Assembly: GCA_031278395.1 (NCBI GenBank)
Contig: JAITKM010000008.1
Location: 1-63,559, forward strand
Source: Deltaproteobacteria bacterium
Lineage (GTDB): Bacteria; Bdellovibrionota_C; UBA2361; SZUA-149; JAITKM01
Length of the DNA stretch: 63,559 bases
Direction of reading: 5' to 3'
The notes beneath the pieces are model-generated. The model made no database searches. It was not told where the DNA came from and saw nothing but the letters and a program-made list of their open reading frames with translations. Of the stretch, positions 54,481 through 63,559 are shown in pieces; position 1 is the stretch's first letter, and the number at the start of each line of letters is the position of its first letter. The translations under genes and the position numbers were made by a program.

Positions 54481-55790
54481 CAGATATTCTGCCGTTTATA
54501 ATCGAAGGTACTGTCAAAAGCCATATTGGTCCAATCATTAAAGCCACTATGCTGGGTGTTGAAATTGGAGATATAGTTACAATTCAATGCCAGCAGCATA
54601 ACCAACTCATAAATATCCCCGCCAAAGTTATTTCTTTTGACAAAAATCTTGTTACCCTAAGCTCCTTTTGTTCTGATTTTAGAATTATCCCCGGCACAAA
54701 AGTTTTATCATCTCAAAATAGAACTCCAACCATTGAGTTAGGCAAACACTTATTAGGCAGTATTACTGACAGTAGAGGTAACCTCTGTGCGCACTATTCT
54801 GCATCTCCCCAAGTTTCTATTAAAGAAAACTTAGCCTTTAAAACTCATATTCCAGACCCACTGTCCCGCGAAAAAATTACCGATATCCTAGAAACTGGCA
54901 TAAAAGTTATAGACGGATTTCTAACCGTAGGGAAAGGACAACGAATTGCAATCTTTGCAGAACCAGGCATCGGTAAAAGCACGCTCATGTCTAGCATTGC
55001 CCGCCATTCAAAAGCCGAGGTCAATGTCATTGGCTTAGTAGGCGAGCGCGGCAGGGAAATTTTGGATTTTGCGGAGAGCCTACCTGCTGAAGTTAGAGCT
55101 AGAACAGTAATAGTTACCTCAACTAGTAACGAGCCAGCTATTAGTCGCGTCTCTGCAGCCCAAACCGCTACTCGGATTGCAGAATATTTTTGTTCTCAGA
55201 ATCTGGATGTTTTGTTGCAAATAGATTCTCTAACTCGTTTATTCAGGGCTTATCGCGAGCTTGGTCTTGCAGCTGGCGAAGTCCCAGTGCGGCGCGGCTA
55301 TCCTCCATCAGTTTTTGTGGAGTTGCCGAATTTAATAGAGCGCCCGGGGAATTTTAAAAATCAAGGAAGTATCACCGCATTTTATACTGTCTTGCTTTCC
55401 TCGGATTTAGATGAAGACCCAATGGTTGAAGAAATAAAAGGTTTAACAGACGGGCATTTTATTTTGAAAAAATCAATTTTCAAAAAAGGTATTTTTCCAG
55501 CGCTTGACGTTCAGTCGTCTATTTCCAGATTGAGTTCAAAATTATTAGAGCATAATGATAAAACAGAGCTACTTTTAGCCGAGCGTAACCTGCTAGCTTT
55601 TTTAGAAAGGCTTGAACAAGAAAAAGAAATTTTTAGTTTAGGTGGCACGCTAGATAACGAAAAGTTTCAGCAGTCTTTAGCGCTAGAAGCTAAAATAGAG
55701 AGTTTTCTCAAACAAGAGGTAAGCGAGTATGTTGAATTCGAGGAAACAATGAGACAAATCTTAGAGTTATCATCAGGTTGTCTGGAATAG
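54465..55790 (+). CDS. fliI: Flagellar/type III secretion ATPase (FliI/SctN)
   Basis: 441 residues. N-terminal beta barrel (about 1-90). Walker A in FAEPGIGKSTLMSSIARH (about 163-180), the GLVGERGREILDF motif, and Walker B LLQIDSLTRLFRAYRELGLAAGE. RRGYPPSVFVELPNLIERPG and VEEIKGLTDGHFILKKSI follow. It unfolds export substrates at the cytoplasmic gate of the flagellar or injectisome apparatus. The sequence alone does not decide between them; nearby fliA favours a flagellum. Confidence 0.9.
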   Translation: MNHNSPDILPFIIEGTVKSHIGPIIKATMLGVEIGDIVTIQCQQHNQLINIPAKVISFDKNLVTLSSFCSDFRIIPGTKVLSSQNRTPTIELGKHLLGSITDSRGNLCAHYSASPQVSIKENLAFKTHIPDPLSREKITDILETGIKVIDGFLTVGKGQRIAIFAEPGIGKSTLMSSIARHSKAEVNVIGLVGERGREILDFAESLPAEVRARTVIVTSTSNEPAISRVSAAQTATRIAEYFCSQNLDVLLQIDSLTRLFRAYRELGLAAGEVPVRRGYPPSVFVELPNLIERPGNFKNQGSITAFYTVLLSSDLDEDPMVEEIKGLTDGHFILKKSIFKKGIFPALDVQSSISRLSSKLLEHNDKTELLLAERNLLAFLERLEQEKEIFSLGGTLDNEKFQQSLALEAKIESFLKQEVSEYVEFEETMRQILELSSGCLE

Positions 55791-56043
55791 GCGTATTCCT
55801 TTTTAGGAGTAACCCCAAATAAAATCAATATCTTAAATTTTATAAATAAAAATTACAGTTGTTTTGCAAATTGTGTCGATAATCTGTTGAATATATTTAG
55901 ATTTTTAAAATTAGATAAGTTCTTTGTTAGATATATTTGAATAATTTATTTGACCTTATCAGCTTTTATAGTAAAAACGTGCGACACATTGTTTTGGTGA
56001 GGGCATAACATAATGAGTAAAGGTTTATTAAGATTATAGGGTT

Positions 56044-57177
56044 ATGTTGAAAAAATTCATGATAGGTTTTGTTTTGTTATTAGCTTTGATTCTAATATCA
56101 GCGACCTATTTGTTTGCTAACAATTTAGATTTACAGAGCGAATCTAAAACCAAAAATCTTTCTCAAGAAAATCAGCAACCCGCTGCTACACTAGAAAAAA
56201 CTCAAAGTATTATTGGTAAAAGCCTATTTAATAATTTCTTTGGTGGCAAACTAAAAGTCTCATTCGATATCAAAATTCTTTCTGACGATGAAGAAAATAA
56301 TTTCAAAGAAGAAATAGAGCGCTCCGAAAAAAATTTGCAAATTCTAAATGTCAAAGCCGACGCAGAACGTCAGGTGTCCGAAAGACAATCTGCCCTAAAA
56401 CGTGTTGATGAGAATGCCCCAGACGAGTTTAAAAACATTGTTTATGGCGTGCGCATTCAAGATTTACTGCTGGCAGAGCAAGCGGCTGACGAGTTTGTGG
56501 ATTACATGATTAACCTTATGTTTGAGGTGCGACAGATCTCAGATTTAATTGGTAAAGCCATGATAAAGCGTGAAATTATCAACGAAGAAGATATGATAGG
56601 TGTGAGTCAGTATATTGATATTAATTTCGCTGAAGCTCGGGCAAATAATTTTATGCCGCTAAAGCCAACCCACAAAGAAGCAATGAAACGTATTACGCCC
56701 GACCCTAAACACGAAGCCGACGTTTATTACTTCTTTACTTTGAGCTGTAATTATTGCCGCTATATGGCGGGCGACGTGGAGCGTTTGTGGCGCGTAGTTA
56801 GTGCGGATTCAAAGAAATTAAAAATGGTGGCATTGACTTTGGCAAAGGAGGAGCCGTCTTGGATTAATTCGTATCGGGATTATACGGACATGACACTGCC
56901 AATTGAGGAGGGAAGTGAACTCGCCAAGAGTTTTGGCATTGGCTTTGTGCCAGCGTTAGTGGTTGTTTCGCCCAATAATAATCAGGCGTATATTAAATCA
57001 GGGCAGCAGGATTTTGTGCGTATGTATGAATTTGTGCGCACGGTGCAGGGACTACCAGCGGAAATAACGCCAGAGATAGCTAACTTAATGCGTGAGCCAA
57101 TTGGACAGTTTGAAAAACAAGACGGCGGTAAAGGCATGATTGTAGCTGATGGGACAAAAGAGAGTAGGAAGTTGTAA
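56044..57177 (+). CDS. Exported thioredoxin-fold protein, TraF/DsbC-like
   Basis: 377 residues. The N-terminal signal anchor (about 6-26, MIGFVLLLALILISATYLFA) is followed by a charged helical region and then a thioredoxin-like domain from about residue 220. VYYFFTLSCNYCRYMAGDVERLW carries the CxxC active site, and AKSFGIGFVPALVVVSPNNNQAYIKSGQQD contains the cis-proline FVP. This layout is that of TraF/TrbB of F-type conjugation. It probably assists disulfide formation in the cysteine-containing neighbours. Start ATG follows TATAGGGTT. Confidence 0.75.
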   Translation: MLKKFMIGFVLLLALILISATYLFANNLDLQSESKTKNLSQENQQPAATLEKTQSIIGKSLFNNFFGGKLKVSFDIKILSDDEENNFKEEIERSEKNLQILNVKADAERQVSERQSALKRVDENAPDEFKNIVYGVRIQDLLLAEQAADEFVDYMINLMFEVRQISDLIGKAMIKREIINEEDMIGVSQYIDINFAEARANNFMPLKPTHKEAMKRITPDPKHEADVYYFFTLSCNYCRYMAGDVERLWRVVSADSKKLKMVALTLAKEEPSWINSYRDYTDMTLPIEEGSELAKSFGIGFVPALVVVSPNNNQAYIKSGQQDFVRMYEFVRTVQGLPAEITPEIANLMREPIGQFEKQDGGKGMIVADGTKESRKL

Positions 57178-57230
57178 GTAAGTTTTTTAGATTTAGTGAA
57201 TTTATTAATTCTTAGTAAGGTTACATTTTT

Positions 57231-57806
57231 ATGAAAATAGAAACAAAATCGAAAATGTTAAAAATGGCAATGGCGCTGTTAGTTTTAGTTGGTGAAATTA
57301 GCTTATATGTTGATTATGGTTATGCCGATTCCAGTTCTAGTTCTTCGACCTCAGATGATTGTAAGAATGAATGTGAGTTTGATTATCAATTATGTCGTTT
57401 AGGAGGACTTGAAGACGAATCTGGATTAATAGTAGACACAAGTAAATGTCAAAAAGTATTTGAGGAATGTGAGGAGGATTGTGATAAAGGTGGTGGAATC
57501 TCTTTCTCTATAGGCTTTCCTGGTGGAGGAGGTGGAGATGGAGGTAGCGGAGGTGGAGGATGTGGTAGTAGCGGAGGATGTGGTAGTGCAAGTAGTAGCG
57601 GCACTAGCGAAAACCAAACCAGTGAAGCCCTTGCGACTATGAAGGATGCTAAAACCCCGGCAGAAGCGGCTGGAGCACTTAGGAATAAACAAATGAAAGC
57701 TGTGCAACCTTGGACCAGAATAACTCATAAATTATCTCCTGAGCTTACAAGAGAACCTATACCATTTTTAGGCGCGCAAAATCAGTTTGAAAAGGAAAGT
57801 AAGTAA
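57231..57806 (+). CDS. Exported Cys- and Gly-rich protein
   Basis: 191 residues. Signal peptide (about 1-32, MAMALLVLVGEISLYVDYGYA), a serine run, then CKNECEFDYQLC and CQKVFEECEEDC, each with paired cysteines as in helical disulfide hairpins. A glycine/serine run follows with three cysteines (GGGGCGSSGGCG). The C-terminal 60 residues have no motif. Family unknown. It lies in the cluster between the TraF-like and TraG-like genes, and overlaps the upstream open part of the next frame but not its likely start. Confidence 0.65.
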   Translation: MKIETKSKMLKMAMALLVLVGEISLYVDYGYADSSSSSSTSDDCKNECEFDYQLCRLGGLEDESGLIVDTSKCQKVFEECEEDCDKGGGISFSIGFPGGGGGDGGSGGGGCGSSGGCGSASSSGTSENQTSEALATMKDAKTPAEAAGALRNKQMKAVQPWTRITHKLSPELTREPIPFLGAQNQFEKESK

Positions 57807-57822
57807 ATTTTATAGGATTATT

Positions 57823-59460
57823 ATGAAAAAGAAAGTGAAAATCTTAATTATTGTTTTAGGTTTACTGTATATTTTAGATTCATCTATTTCATTTGGACAA
57901 ACATCAATGAAAAACGAAGATGCTCCAGAAATTACATCTTTAAAAGAATCAGCTACGGATTTAGCTGTTGATGATGAAATTAGAAAACTGGAAATGCCTA
58001 CTTTCAGAAATATTAGAGCTATCCGCACAGAGCTTGTGGATAATAAAGTTCAAAGAGATGATTTTTTAGATATTTTCAAATCAATCAATGGTATTGCTTT
58101 ACTAACTCTTAATTACTTAGATAAAACAGTTGCTTCTGGTCTTTCGACACAATCTCAAATTACAGATAACAAAGTTACACAACACCTTTTGAAACAAATT
58201 AGCTGGGCAACTCACGAGATTGCCAGACCAGAGCGTAAACAATTGTATCGGGATTTCAGCGAAAAAATTGAATTTTGTTTAGCTAAAGAGGAAAAAGGTA
58301 AGGATATTAGTAAGTATGGAGAGAAGGTCGGTGGACTAGTCGCTGATAATGAAAAATGTAAAGAGGTTTGCGGAGAAAAGCCCACTGACAGTGTTACTGT
58401 TACTGATAAGAAAAAAGTTACAATTGAGGGTAAGAACAAAGGTATTTATGATTGGTGTATATGTTGCGCTGAATTAATAGTTAAAACCAATAGACCAGAG
58501 GAAGGTAAAGGGAGTAGTCAAGAGGATGAAGAGGCAATTAGTTTATGGGACAAGTTAATTACTGGTAATAAAGGAGGAACAGAAGGAGATATTGTAACTG
58601 AAATAAAACATCTGCGAGCAATGTATGGAGATATTCTGTACAAGGAAGGTAAGGTAGGAGAAACGGGAGGTAGTGGTAGTAGTGGGAATGAAGGATCGCA
58701 AAAAATTTGGACAGAATATCCTGCCGCATCAATAGCAAAGATGGTTTATGCCATACGCGATGGTTTTGAAAAAAACGAAAAGTTAACTTTACATGAAGAA
58801 GCTAAAAATCTCTTATCTGCCTCTTTGGGAAAAAGTTTATCTAAATCTTCGGGGACTAGTGGCACTAGCACTAGTACTAGCACTAAAGATTTTATGGGAA
58901 TATACACACATACAGTAGAAGCTATTAAAGGTTGGCCACCAAAAAATAATGGTGGCAAGATTGACGAAACTTATCTTAAACACTGGGGATATGCATCGTT
59001 GGGTAAGCTGTTATATGCCTATGATATTGAAGCCTGGTTAGCATTTACCAGTCAAAGACCTAATAACGGTAACTGGAATATCGATGATAACGCGAACAAG
59101 ACAATTAAAGCGCTGGTGTCATATTGGGCAGATACTGCGGCTGTGTCTTTTGTGCGTAGTATTCATATTAGAAATAAAGGGCGTATTGAGGATTTTATGA
59201 CCCTCTCTAATGTGCTTAGTGAATTTGAGAAAGAAAAGATTCGCAATATGGTTAATCGTGTGGAGAAACAATTTGTTGTAGTTGAAGAGTTAGCAGTGAT
59301 GGAACGGTTTGTGGAAAACAAAAATATTGTAGCGGGCATGACGCAGGAAAAAGACAAAGCGCTTGCGGTTTCAACACTCATGATGGCAATTGGCGCGGGC
59401 ATTCCAACGGATAGAAGTACAGTTTATGGTGGTGCAGTTCCAAATATTGGAACAGACTAA
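57823..59460 (+). CDS. Large exported protein of the TraF/TraG-like cluster
   Basis: 545 residues from ATG 57823 (after ATAGGATTATT), which begins with a signal peptide (MKKKVKILIIVLGLLYILDS); the frame extends to 57787 but without one. Two CxxC-type pairs in the middle (KCKEVCG and WCICC). A low-complexity linker GTSGTSTSTSTK (about 346-357) has a tandem ACTAGC-like DNA repeat. The end is helical. No domain is recognised. Its place, after traF-like and before traG-like, is where TraH stands in F plasmids, but I see no TraH motif. Confidence 0.6.
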   Translation: MKKKVKILIIVLGLLYILDSSISFGQTSMKNEDAPEITSLKESATDLAVDDEIRKLEMPTFRNIRAIRTELVDNKVQRDDFLDIFKSINGIALLTLNYLDKTVASGLSTQSQITDNKVTQHLLKQISWATHEIARPERKQLYRDFSEKIEFCLAKEEKGKDISKYGEKVGGLVADNEKCKEVCGEKPTDSVTVTDKKKVTIEGKNKGIYDWCICCAELIVKTNRPEEGKGSSQEDEEAISLWDKLITGNKGGTEGDIVTEIKHLRAMYGDILYKEGKVGETGGSGSSGNEGSQKIWTEYPAASIAKMVYAIRDGFEKNEKLTLHEEAKNLLSASLGKSLSKSSGTSGTSTSTSTKDFMGIYTHTVEAIKGWPPKNNGGKIDETYLKHWGYASLGKLLYAYDIEAWLAFTSQRPNNGNWNIDDNANKTIKALVSYWADTAAVSFVRSIHIRNKGRIEDFMTLSNVLSEFEKEKIRNMVNRVEKQFVVVEELAVMERFVENKNIVAGMTQEKDKALAVSTLMMAIGAGIPTDRSTVYGGAVPNIGTD

Positions 59461-59540
59461 TAGTGGGGTTGTAGTGAGTTAAAGTGTAGTAGGTTAAATG
59501 GTTTTGGTGTAGTTTAGTTTTAAATAGGGTTTTAATTTAA

Positions 59541-62500
59541 ATGGCTGAGTCGTATATTGGAGCTTCTGTTACCTTCATCTCCGGAGCGTTGGAGACTGCT
59601 GGGTATCTAACTCAAGCGAAGTTCCTTGCCATTTTTCAGGATTTATTAAACACCACTGGAGCATATTTATATGTTTTGACCTGCGTGATGGGCATAGTTA
59701 TGTATGCTGTTTTTGGGCGTTATGAATATATTCGCTATCTGGTTTTAGGTCCTATACTTTTTATCCTGATGCTGACCTGGACCGTCGAATCGGACGGTGT
59801 CGCCTACCAACTTGGAGCCAAACACAAACCGCGCGACTTAAATGGTAAAGAGACATCTAAAGAAAAAGCTAGTAAAGAAGCTGTAAAAGTAGCTAATGCG
59901 GATAATGCGGGAACAGATGTTGCCAGCGGAGCCAGCGGCGTTATTAAAGATAAAATCAAAATTGCAGGCTTCTTTGAATTTTATGTTAAACCTATTGACG
60001 CGTTAGTTAGTGAGCTAGTTGAAATAATTCTTAAATCAAAAGAAGATGAAGCCTTACTAAATATGCAAAGATCTCAAGTTCTCGAAGCCTTAGTTCAATT
60101 AGAGCTAAAAGATGTTCCTTTACTTGCATTATATCTAAATAGTTATGCTCCAAATTGTCATTCAAATCTTTTTACAACTAATGTGAATAATGAAGATAAT
60201 GTTAAAACATTACAGGGTGATAAGAAAGACAGAAAGTATAATATTCAACCAAAAGAAGCTCTAGAGTGGCTTAAATTAATTATAGACAGTCCACCTAAAA
60301 ATCCACCTGAAGATACTCCATCTAACGATAAAATATTAGTTGATTTATTTGCAAAAGTTAAAGCAATAAAAGATCTTGAAGACTCAGGAAAAATTAGTGA
60401 GACTACAACTCTAAACTGTATTGATATGTGGACGGTTATAAAATATGGAGCAGTTAATGATCTAAAAGATCAACAAGGAGAAATCTTTAATCGACATACG
60501 TCTAATGTCAATGACCAAGGAAAAGCCAAAGGAACACTGTGTCGTGATCTTGAGGAAAAACTAAAACCTACCGCCGGAGCGAAAGATCTCAAAGACTCTT
60601 CTAATCCTAATCCTGATCCTGAGCCTGAATGCGATATAACGCAAACCGTATTAGCTTATATGATACAAAACACAACCAGAAAGCATAATAATACGATAAT
60701 CAATAATATCTTGAGCCGCGCTGATACTATCGGTCATCACACGACAACCGGAAAGAATGAAAATATCAATCCGGAACGCAGCGTTGATATTTCAAGCGCT
60801 GAAGATGCAGTTGGGTGGGTTGAAAACCAACGAAAGCAGACCGAAATGTATCGTAAGCAAATTTATTCCTTTGCCATGAATTTACCATATTGGCAGGGTT
60901 TAATATTGTTCTTCTTAGCTTCTGCGTATCCGTTTATGTGTTTAGTTTTGATTTTGCCAAATCGTGCCCCGACGTTTATCACTATGGTACTAGCTTGGTT
61001 TTGGATTAAGAGTTGGGATATTGGGATTGCGGCAGTTTATTTACTAAGCCAAGTTCTTTGGAATTTATTACCTCAAATTGATTGGCCACTCAAAGACACA
61101 AGTCTCAATGAGATGACTTTTGAGGATATTTACAAGAAAGGTTTTGAATATGATCCGTCTTTTTCTTTGCATACTTATTATATGATGGTCTCCATGGCTT
61201 TATTAGCAGTGCCGGGCATAACCGGATATGTAATTCTCAAAGGTAAGAAAAGTATTCTGAGTACTTATACTAGTGCTGCGGCAAGAATGGCTAATGAATC
61301 CGGAGAATTAGCTGCCTTGACTTATCAAACGGAGTTTTCAAGAAATATGGTGGCTCAGAATATCCGAGATACTCAAGCAAGTTATGAGTCATATTTAAAG
61401 AAATATTTACCTAATTTAGGTATGATTAGTAATAAAATTCGTGGTGATAGTAACATTACAAATAAAGATGAAGCAATTGAAAATGCAATTCTAAATTGCG
61501 GAACAAACCTACTGAGAGCCTTTGGTTATTATGATGATGATAAGAAAGTTCTAGATGATGAGAAAAAGAAATGGACTGGAGCCGATGATGCAGGAGCCAA
61601 TGAAATTTTAAAAGAAATCTCAAAACAATGTGGTCTTTATGGTAAAGATGTTTTGACTTCTAAAATGTTATATACAGCTTTTTCAAATATAGCAGCTGGT
61701 CAATCACTAGCTAAATCTGTTGAAGCGCCTTTTAAGAAAATCTCTAAATTCTTGGCCAATACGTTAGAGGTTCGGGCAGAGCATGAAAAACTTTGGGGTC
61801 AGAATGGTAGAACTTCAAGAAAAATTATAATGCGAGAAAATTATGCCAATATGTTCACAGATGGTTCAGAGATTCAGTTGAGTATGGACTATTTTGAGGG
61901 TTCCCTTAAAGCTCGAGCTAAGTTAACTCAAGATCTTTTTAGCGATAGAATGTCCATTATATTAAATGCTAATTCGACCGCAGCAAAAGAAATGGCAAAA
62001 AGCCTCAAAAGCGACAATGGTTTATATAATACGGCTTGGGGTCTTATCGCGATAGATAATTTACCGAAATATTTTGAGAGAGTATTTCAAAAATCAACCG
62101 ATATTACGCTAAATACTAACGGTTCTAATAGTTCTACAATTCAACAAGAATTTGATTTAGGCGTGGGGAGGCTAAGGGCGCCGTTATCGGGAACAATTCA
62201 ATATATTACGGGTGCGACTTCCAAGGAGAATGAGGATAAACCAGCTTTTCCAACTTATTATGACAATAATAATCTGAACCAATCACCACAGCCAAATACC
62301 AATAATGAAGGTCAAAATTCTCAAAATCCAGAGGTTCTTAATCCAGATTCGTCGCAGGTCGAGACTCCAAATCCAGCCCTTAGCAAAGAAAATGGAGAAT
62401 TCTCAGGTGAATTTGCCACAACTGACATTTTCGGTAACCCAATTGTATTTAATGCTAATGATACTACTCTAGATGCAAAGTTCTCAGGCAAGAAAACATC

Positions 62501-62570
62501 AAGCATGTTTGATCTTGCCGTTTTTAACGCTGAAGATAAAATAAAAAGAGGCAGAGGAGGGAAGACATGA
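59541..62570 (+). CDS. TraG-like membrane protein (conjugation/type IV secretion)
   Basis: 1009 residues. Two spans near the N-terminus (about 38-58 and 64-81), a large periplasmic region with four cysteines, and then three or more spans at about 450-475, 480-510 and 546-567 (YWQGLILFFLASAYPFMCLVLILP, WFWIKSWDIGIAAVYLLSQV). A long soluble tail follows from 575. This span layout and the LALA.YP/Wlq.W-like segments resemble TraG_N of F-type systems, used for mating-pair stabilisation. Asn/Pro-rich linker near 905-950. No N-terminal signal peptide. The next gene overlaps its stop by four bases. Confidence 0.65.
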   Translation: MAESYIGASVTFISGALETAGYLTQAKFLAIFQDLLNTTGAYLYVLTCVMGIVMYAVFGRYEYIRYLVLGPILFILMLTWTVESDGVAYQLGAKHKPRDLNGKETSKEKASKEAVKVANADNAGTDVASGASGVIKDKIKIAGFFEFYVKPIDALVSELVEIILKSKEDEALLNMQRSQVLEALVQLELKDVPLLALYLNSYAPNCHSNLFTTNVNNEDNVKTLQGDKKDRKYNIQPKEALEWLKLIIDSPPKNPPEDTPSNDKILVDLFAKVKAIKDLEDSGKISETTTLNCIDMWTVIKYGAVNDLKDQQGEIFNRHTSNVNDQGKAKGTLCRDLEEKLKPTAGAKDLKDSSNPNPDPEPECDITQTVLAYMIQNTTRKHNNTIINNILSRADTIGHHTTTGKNENINPERSVDISSAEDAVGWVENQRKQTEMYRKQIYSFAMNLPYWQGLILFFLASAYPFMCLVLILPNRAPTFITMVLAWFWIKSWDIGIAAVYLLSQVLWNLLPQIDWPLKDTSLNEMTFEDIYKKGFEYDPSFSLHTYYMMVSMALLAVPGITGYVILKGKKSILSTYTSAAARMANESGELAALTYQTEFSRNMVAQNIRDTQASYESYLKKYLPNLGMISNKIRGDSNITNKDEAIENAILNCGTNLLRAFGYYDDDKKVLDDEKKKWTGADDAGANEILKEISKQCGLYGKDVLTSKMLYTAFSNIAAGQSLAKSVEAPFKKISKFLANTLEVRAEHEKLWGQNGRTSRKIIMRENYANMFTDGSEIQLSMDYFEGSLKARAKLTQDLFSDRMSIILNANSTAAKEMAKSLKSDNGLYNTAWGLIAIDNLPKYFERVFQKSTDITLNTNGSNSSTIQQEFDLGVGRLRAPLSGTIQYITGATSKENEDKPAFPTYYDNNNLNQSPQPNTNNEGQNSQNPEVLNPDSSQVETPNPALSKENGEFSGEFATTDIFGNPIVFNANDTTLDAKFSGKKTSSMFDLAVFNAEDKIKRGRGGKT

Positions 62571-63559
62571 GAAAAATAGTTTTAACTCTTGTGTCCTTTT
62601 TAGTTGCTCTGCCAGCCTTAGCTGAAGAAGTGAAAAAAACCTTTGTACAGGAAGTGAATAAAACTTCTACGGCAACGCTAGTAGCTTCAGCTCTGGAATC
62701 AGCTGGCTATAAAGCGCAGGAAATAGTCCTAAAACAATTTCACGAAGAATTAATACTCTTAGCTAGTTTAGTTTTTGTTTGCTGCGCAATTCGAGGCATG
62801 TTTTCAATTCTGCTAGACAAAAAATATTTGCCAGTTTTGTGGATGGTTACAGGTCCGGTTATCTTTTTAGTTCTGATCAACGCTACAACTAAAGCTGACG
62901 CAGTAGACTGGCAGTTTGCGAAAGAAAAGAAAGAAAATGAAGTCAAAGAAGTATTAGAAGGAACTGAAAATAAAGAAGTCAAAGAGTCAGCTAAAGGTTC
63001 GGAAGTTTCATGGTTCTTCCATGAATATAACAGGATGGTCTCAGCAATAATTCAAGAAATAATTGAAACTTTGTCTAATGATAGTGCCAAAAATCACTAC
63101 ATCTTTACCATACGCCAGCAGCTCTTTAGTGAAATGTTAAGTTCGGATTTGCTGCAGACTGATCAGGGCATGCAGTACTTTGTGCGAGATACAGTAGCTA
63201 TTTGCGCTGATGTTATGGAACGAGCTCGTCTGATTGCCATGAAAAGGCGTGAGAATTTAAATAATGACGAGAAGAAGAATAATGAAATCAAGGCAATGAT
63301 AGATGAGTATAACAAAAAGTTAAAATCTAATGAAAGGGTAAATCTTGGTGACGTCAAAGGACCTTATCTCCAAAAAGTATTTAACCAAATTAGAACTGAA
63401 GACAGCCCTCAGTTTAAAACTAAGTATTTTGAGGCAGTGAAGGGAACATTAAATAACTACTTAGGTTTTGATAACGCCCTAGAAAAAGCTTTTGATAGTG
63501 ATGGTGAAGCTCTTAGTGCTTTGAAAAATGAAGGTTTTACTAATTTTGAGATGTTATCT
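62567..63559 (+). CDS. Second TraG-like membrane protein (partial, 3' end outside window)
   Basis: 331 codons to the edge. Signal peptide MRKIVLTLVSFLVALPALA, then SALESAGYKAQEIVLKQFHEELILLASLVFV, very like SGALETAGYLTQAKFLAIFQDLL of the preceding protein. Two spans (about 61-82, 86-106), then VDWQFAKEKKENEVK and a helical periplasmic region. It looks like a tandem paralogue. The ATGA overlap with the upstream gene implies coupled translation. Confidence 0.65.
   Translation, partial: MRKIVLTLVSFLVALPALAEEVKKTFVQEVNKTSTATLVASALESAGYKAQEIVLKQFHEELILLASLVFVCCAIRGMFSILLDKKYLPVLWMVTGPVIFLVLINATTKADAVDWQFAKEKKENEVKEVLEGTENKEVKESAKGSEVSWFFHEYNRMVSAIIQEIIETLSNDSAKNHYIFTIRQQLFSEMLSSDLLQTDQGMQYFVRDTVAICADVMERARLIAMKRRENLNNDEKKNNEIKAMIDEYNKKLKSNERVNLGDVKGPYLQKVFNQIRTEDSPQFKTKYFEAVKGTLNNYLGFDNALEKAFDSDGEALSALKNEGFTNFEMLS

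Noticed and set aside
57426-57728. Minus-strand frame over the Gly-rich gene (TTTCTTTSSATTTSS)
   Set aside because: Complement of the GGT/GGA-rich run; a shadow of the exported Cys/Gly-rich protein gene.

Overview
This is an AT-rich window from a Gram-negative (diderm) bacterium. An outer-membrane secretin, an OmpA-like protein, an ABC polysaccharide exporter, complex I membrane subunits and a type III/flagellar ATPase all point that way. The core genes look proteobacterium-like, but I cannot place the lineage from sequence alone. Most of the window is housekeeping chromosome. It is interrupted by repeat-rich gaps and by one transferred-looking transport cassette.

Layout. 1-521: 5' part of a cysteine-rich exported protein behind a long structured leader that ends in an intrinsic terminator (534-800). 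841-2650: P-loop kinase-like gene embedded in copies of a short element with conserved inverted ends. 2897-8226: branched-chain amino acid ABC transporter livH-livM-livG-livF plus a convergent substrate-binding protein gene. That gene lies between two near-identical 293-bp inverted repeats that contain the 3' end of livF. 8454-12790: nuoJ-K-L-M. 12913-14653: polysaccharide ABC exporter. 14708-17413: yebC, then hemW and lepB on the other strand. 17709-25458: gyrB, a degraded relic, gyrA, and priA facing them. 25566-29511: pilM, pilN, pilQ of a type IV pilus. 29721-32468: xseA with an extra N-terminal domain, and a sugar-nucleotide epimerase. 32956-37992: ompA-like, MerR-like regulator, dprA, and several small or secreted proteins. 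38734-50019: ribosomal protein cluster rplW to rplO, secY, then speA. 50127-55790: a metallo-beta-lactamase-like protein, sigma-28-type factor, small membrane protein, and FliH/SctL and FliI/SctN homologues, with two more repeat-rich gaps. 56044-63559: a cluster resembling an F-type conjugation or type IV secretion module. It has a TraF/DsbC-like thioredoxin-fold protein, two secreted proteins and two tandem TraG-like membrane proteins, the last cut by the window edge.

How the genes work together. The liv genes would import branched-chain amino acids, nuoJKLM form the proton-pumping arm of complex I, and pilMNQ are inner-membrane and outer-membrane parts of a pilus. dprA and the pilus could both serve DNA uptake. 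The ribosomal cluster lacks rpsJ-rplC-rplD upstream and ends in secY translationally coupled to arginine decarboxylase, which is unusual. The most interesting items are: the family of short elements whose ends resemble GGTNNRGGGTTACTTT; the 293-bp inverted repeats around the binding-protein gene; a hairpin that would hide the dprA ribosome binding site and start codon; structured leader RNAs before the left-edge gene and before rplW; and the divergent TraF/TraG-like export cluster. All family assignments come from reading motifs; no database search was possible.
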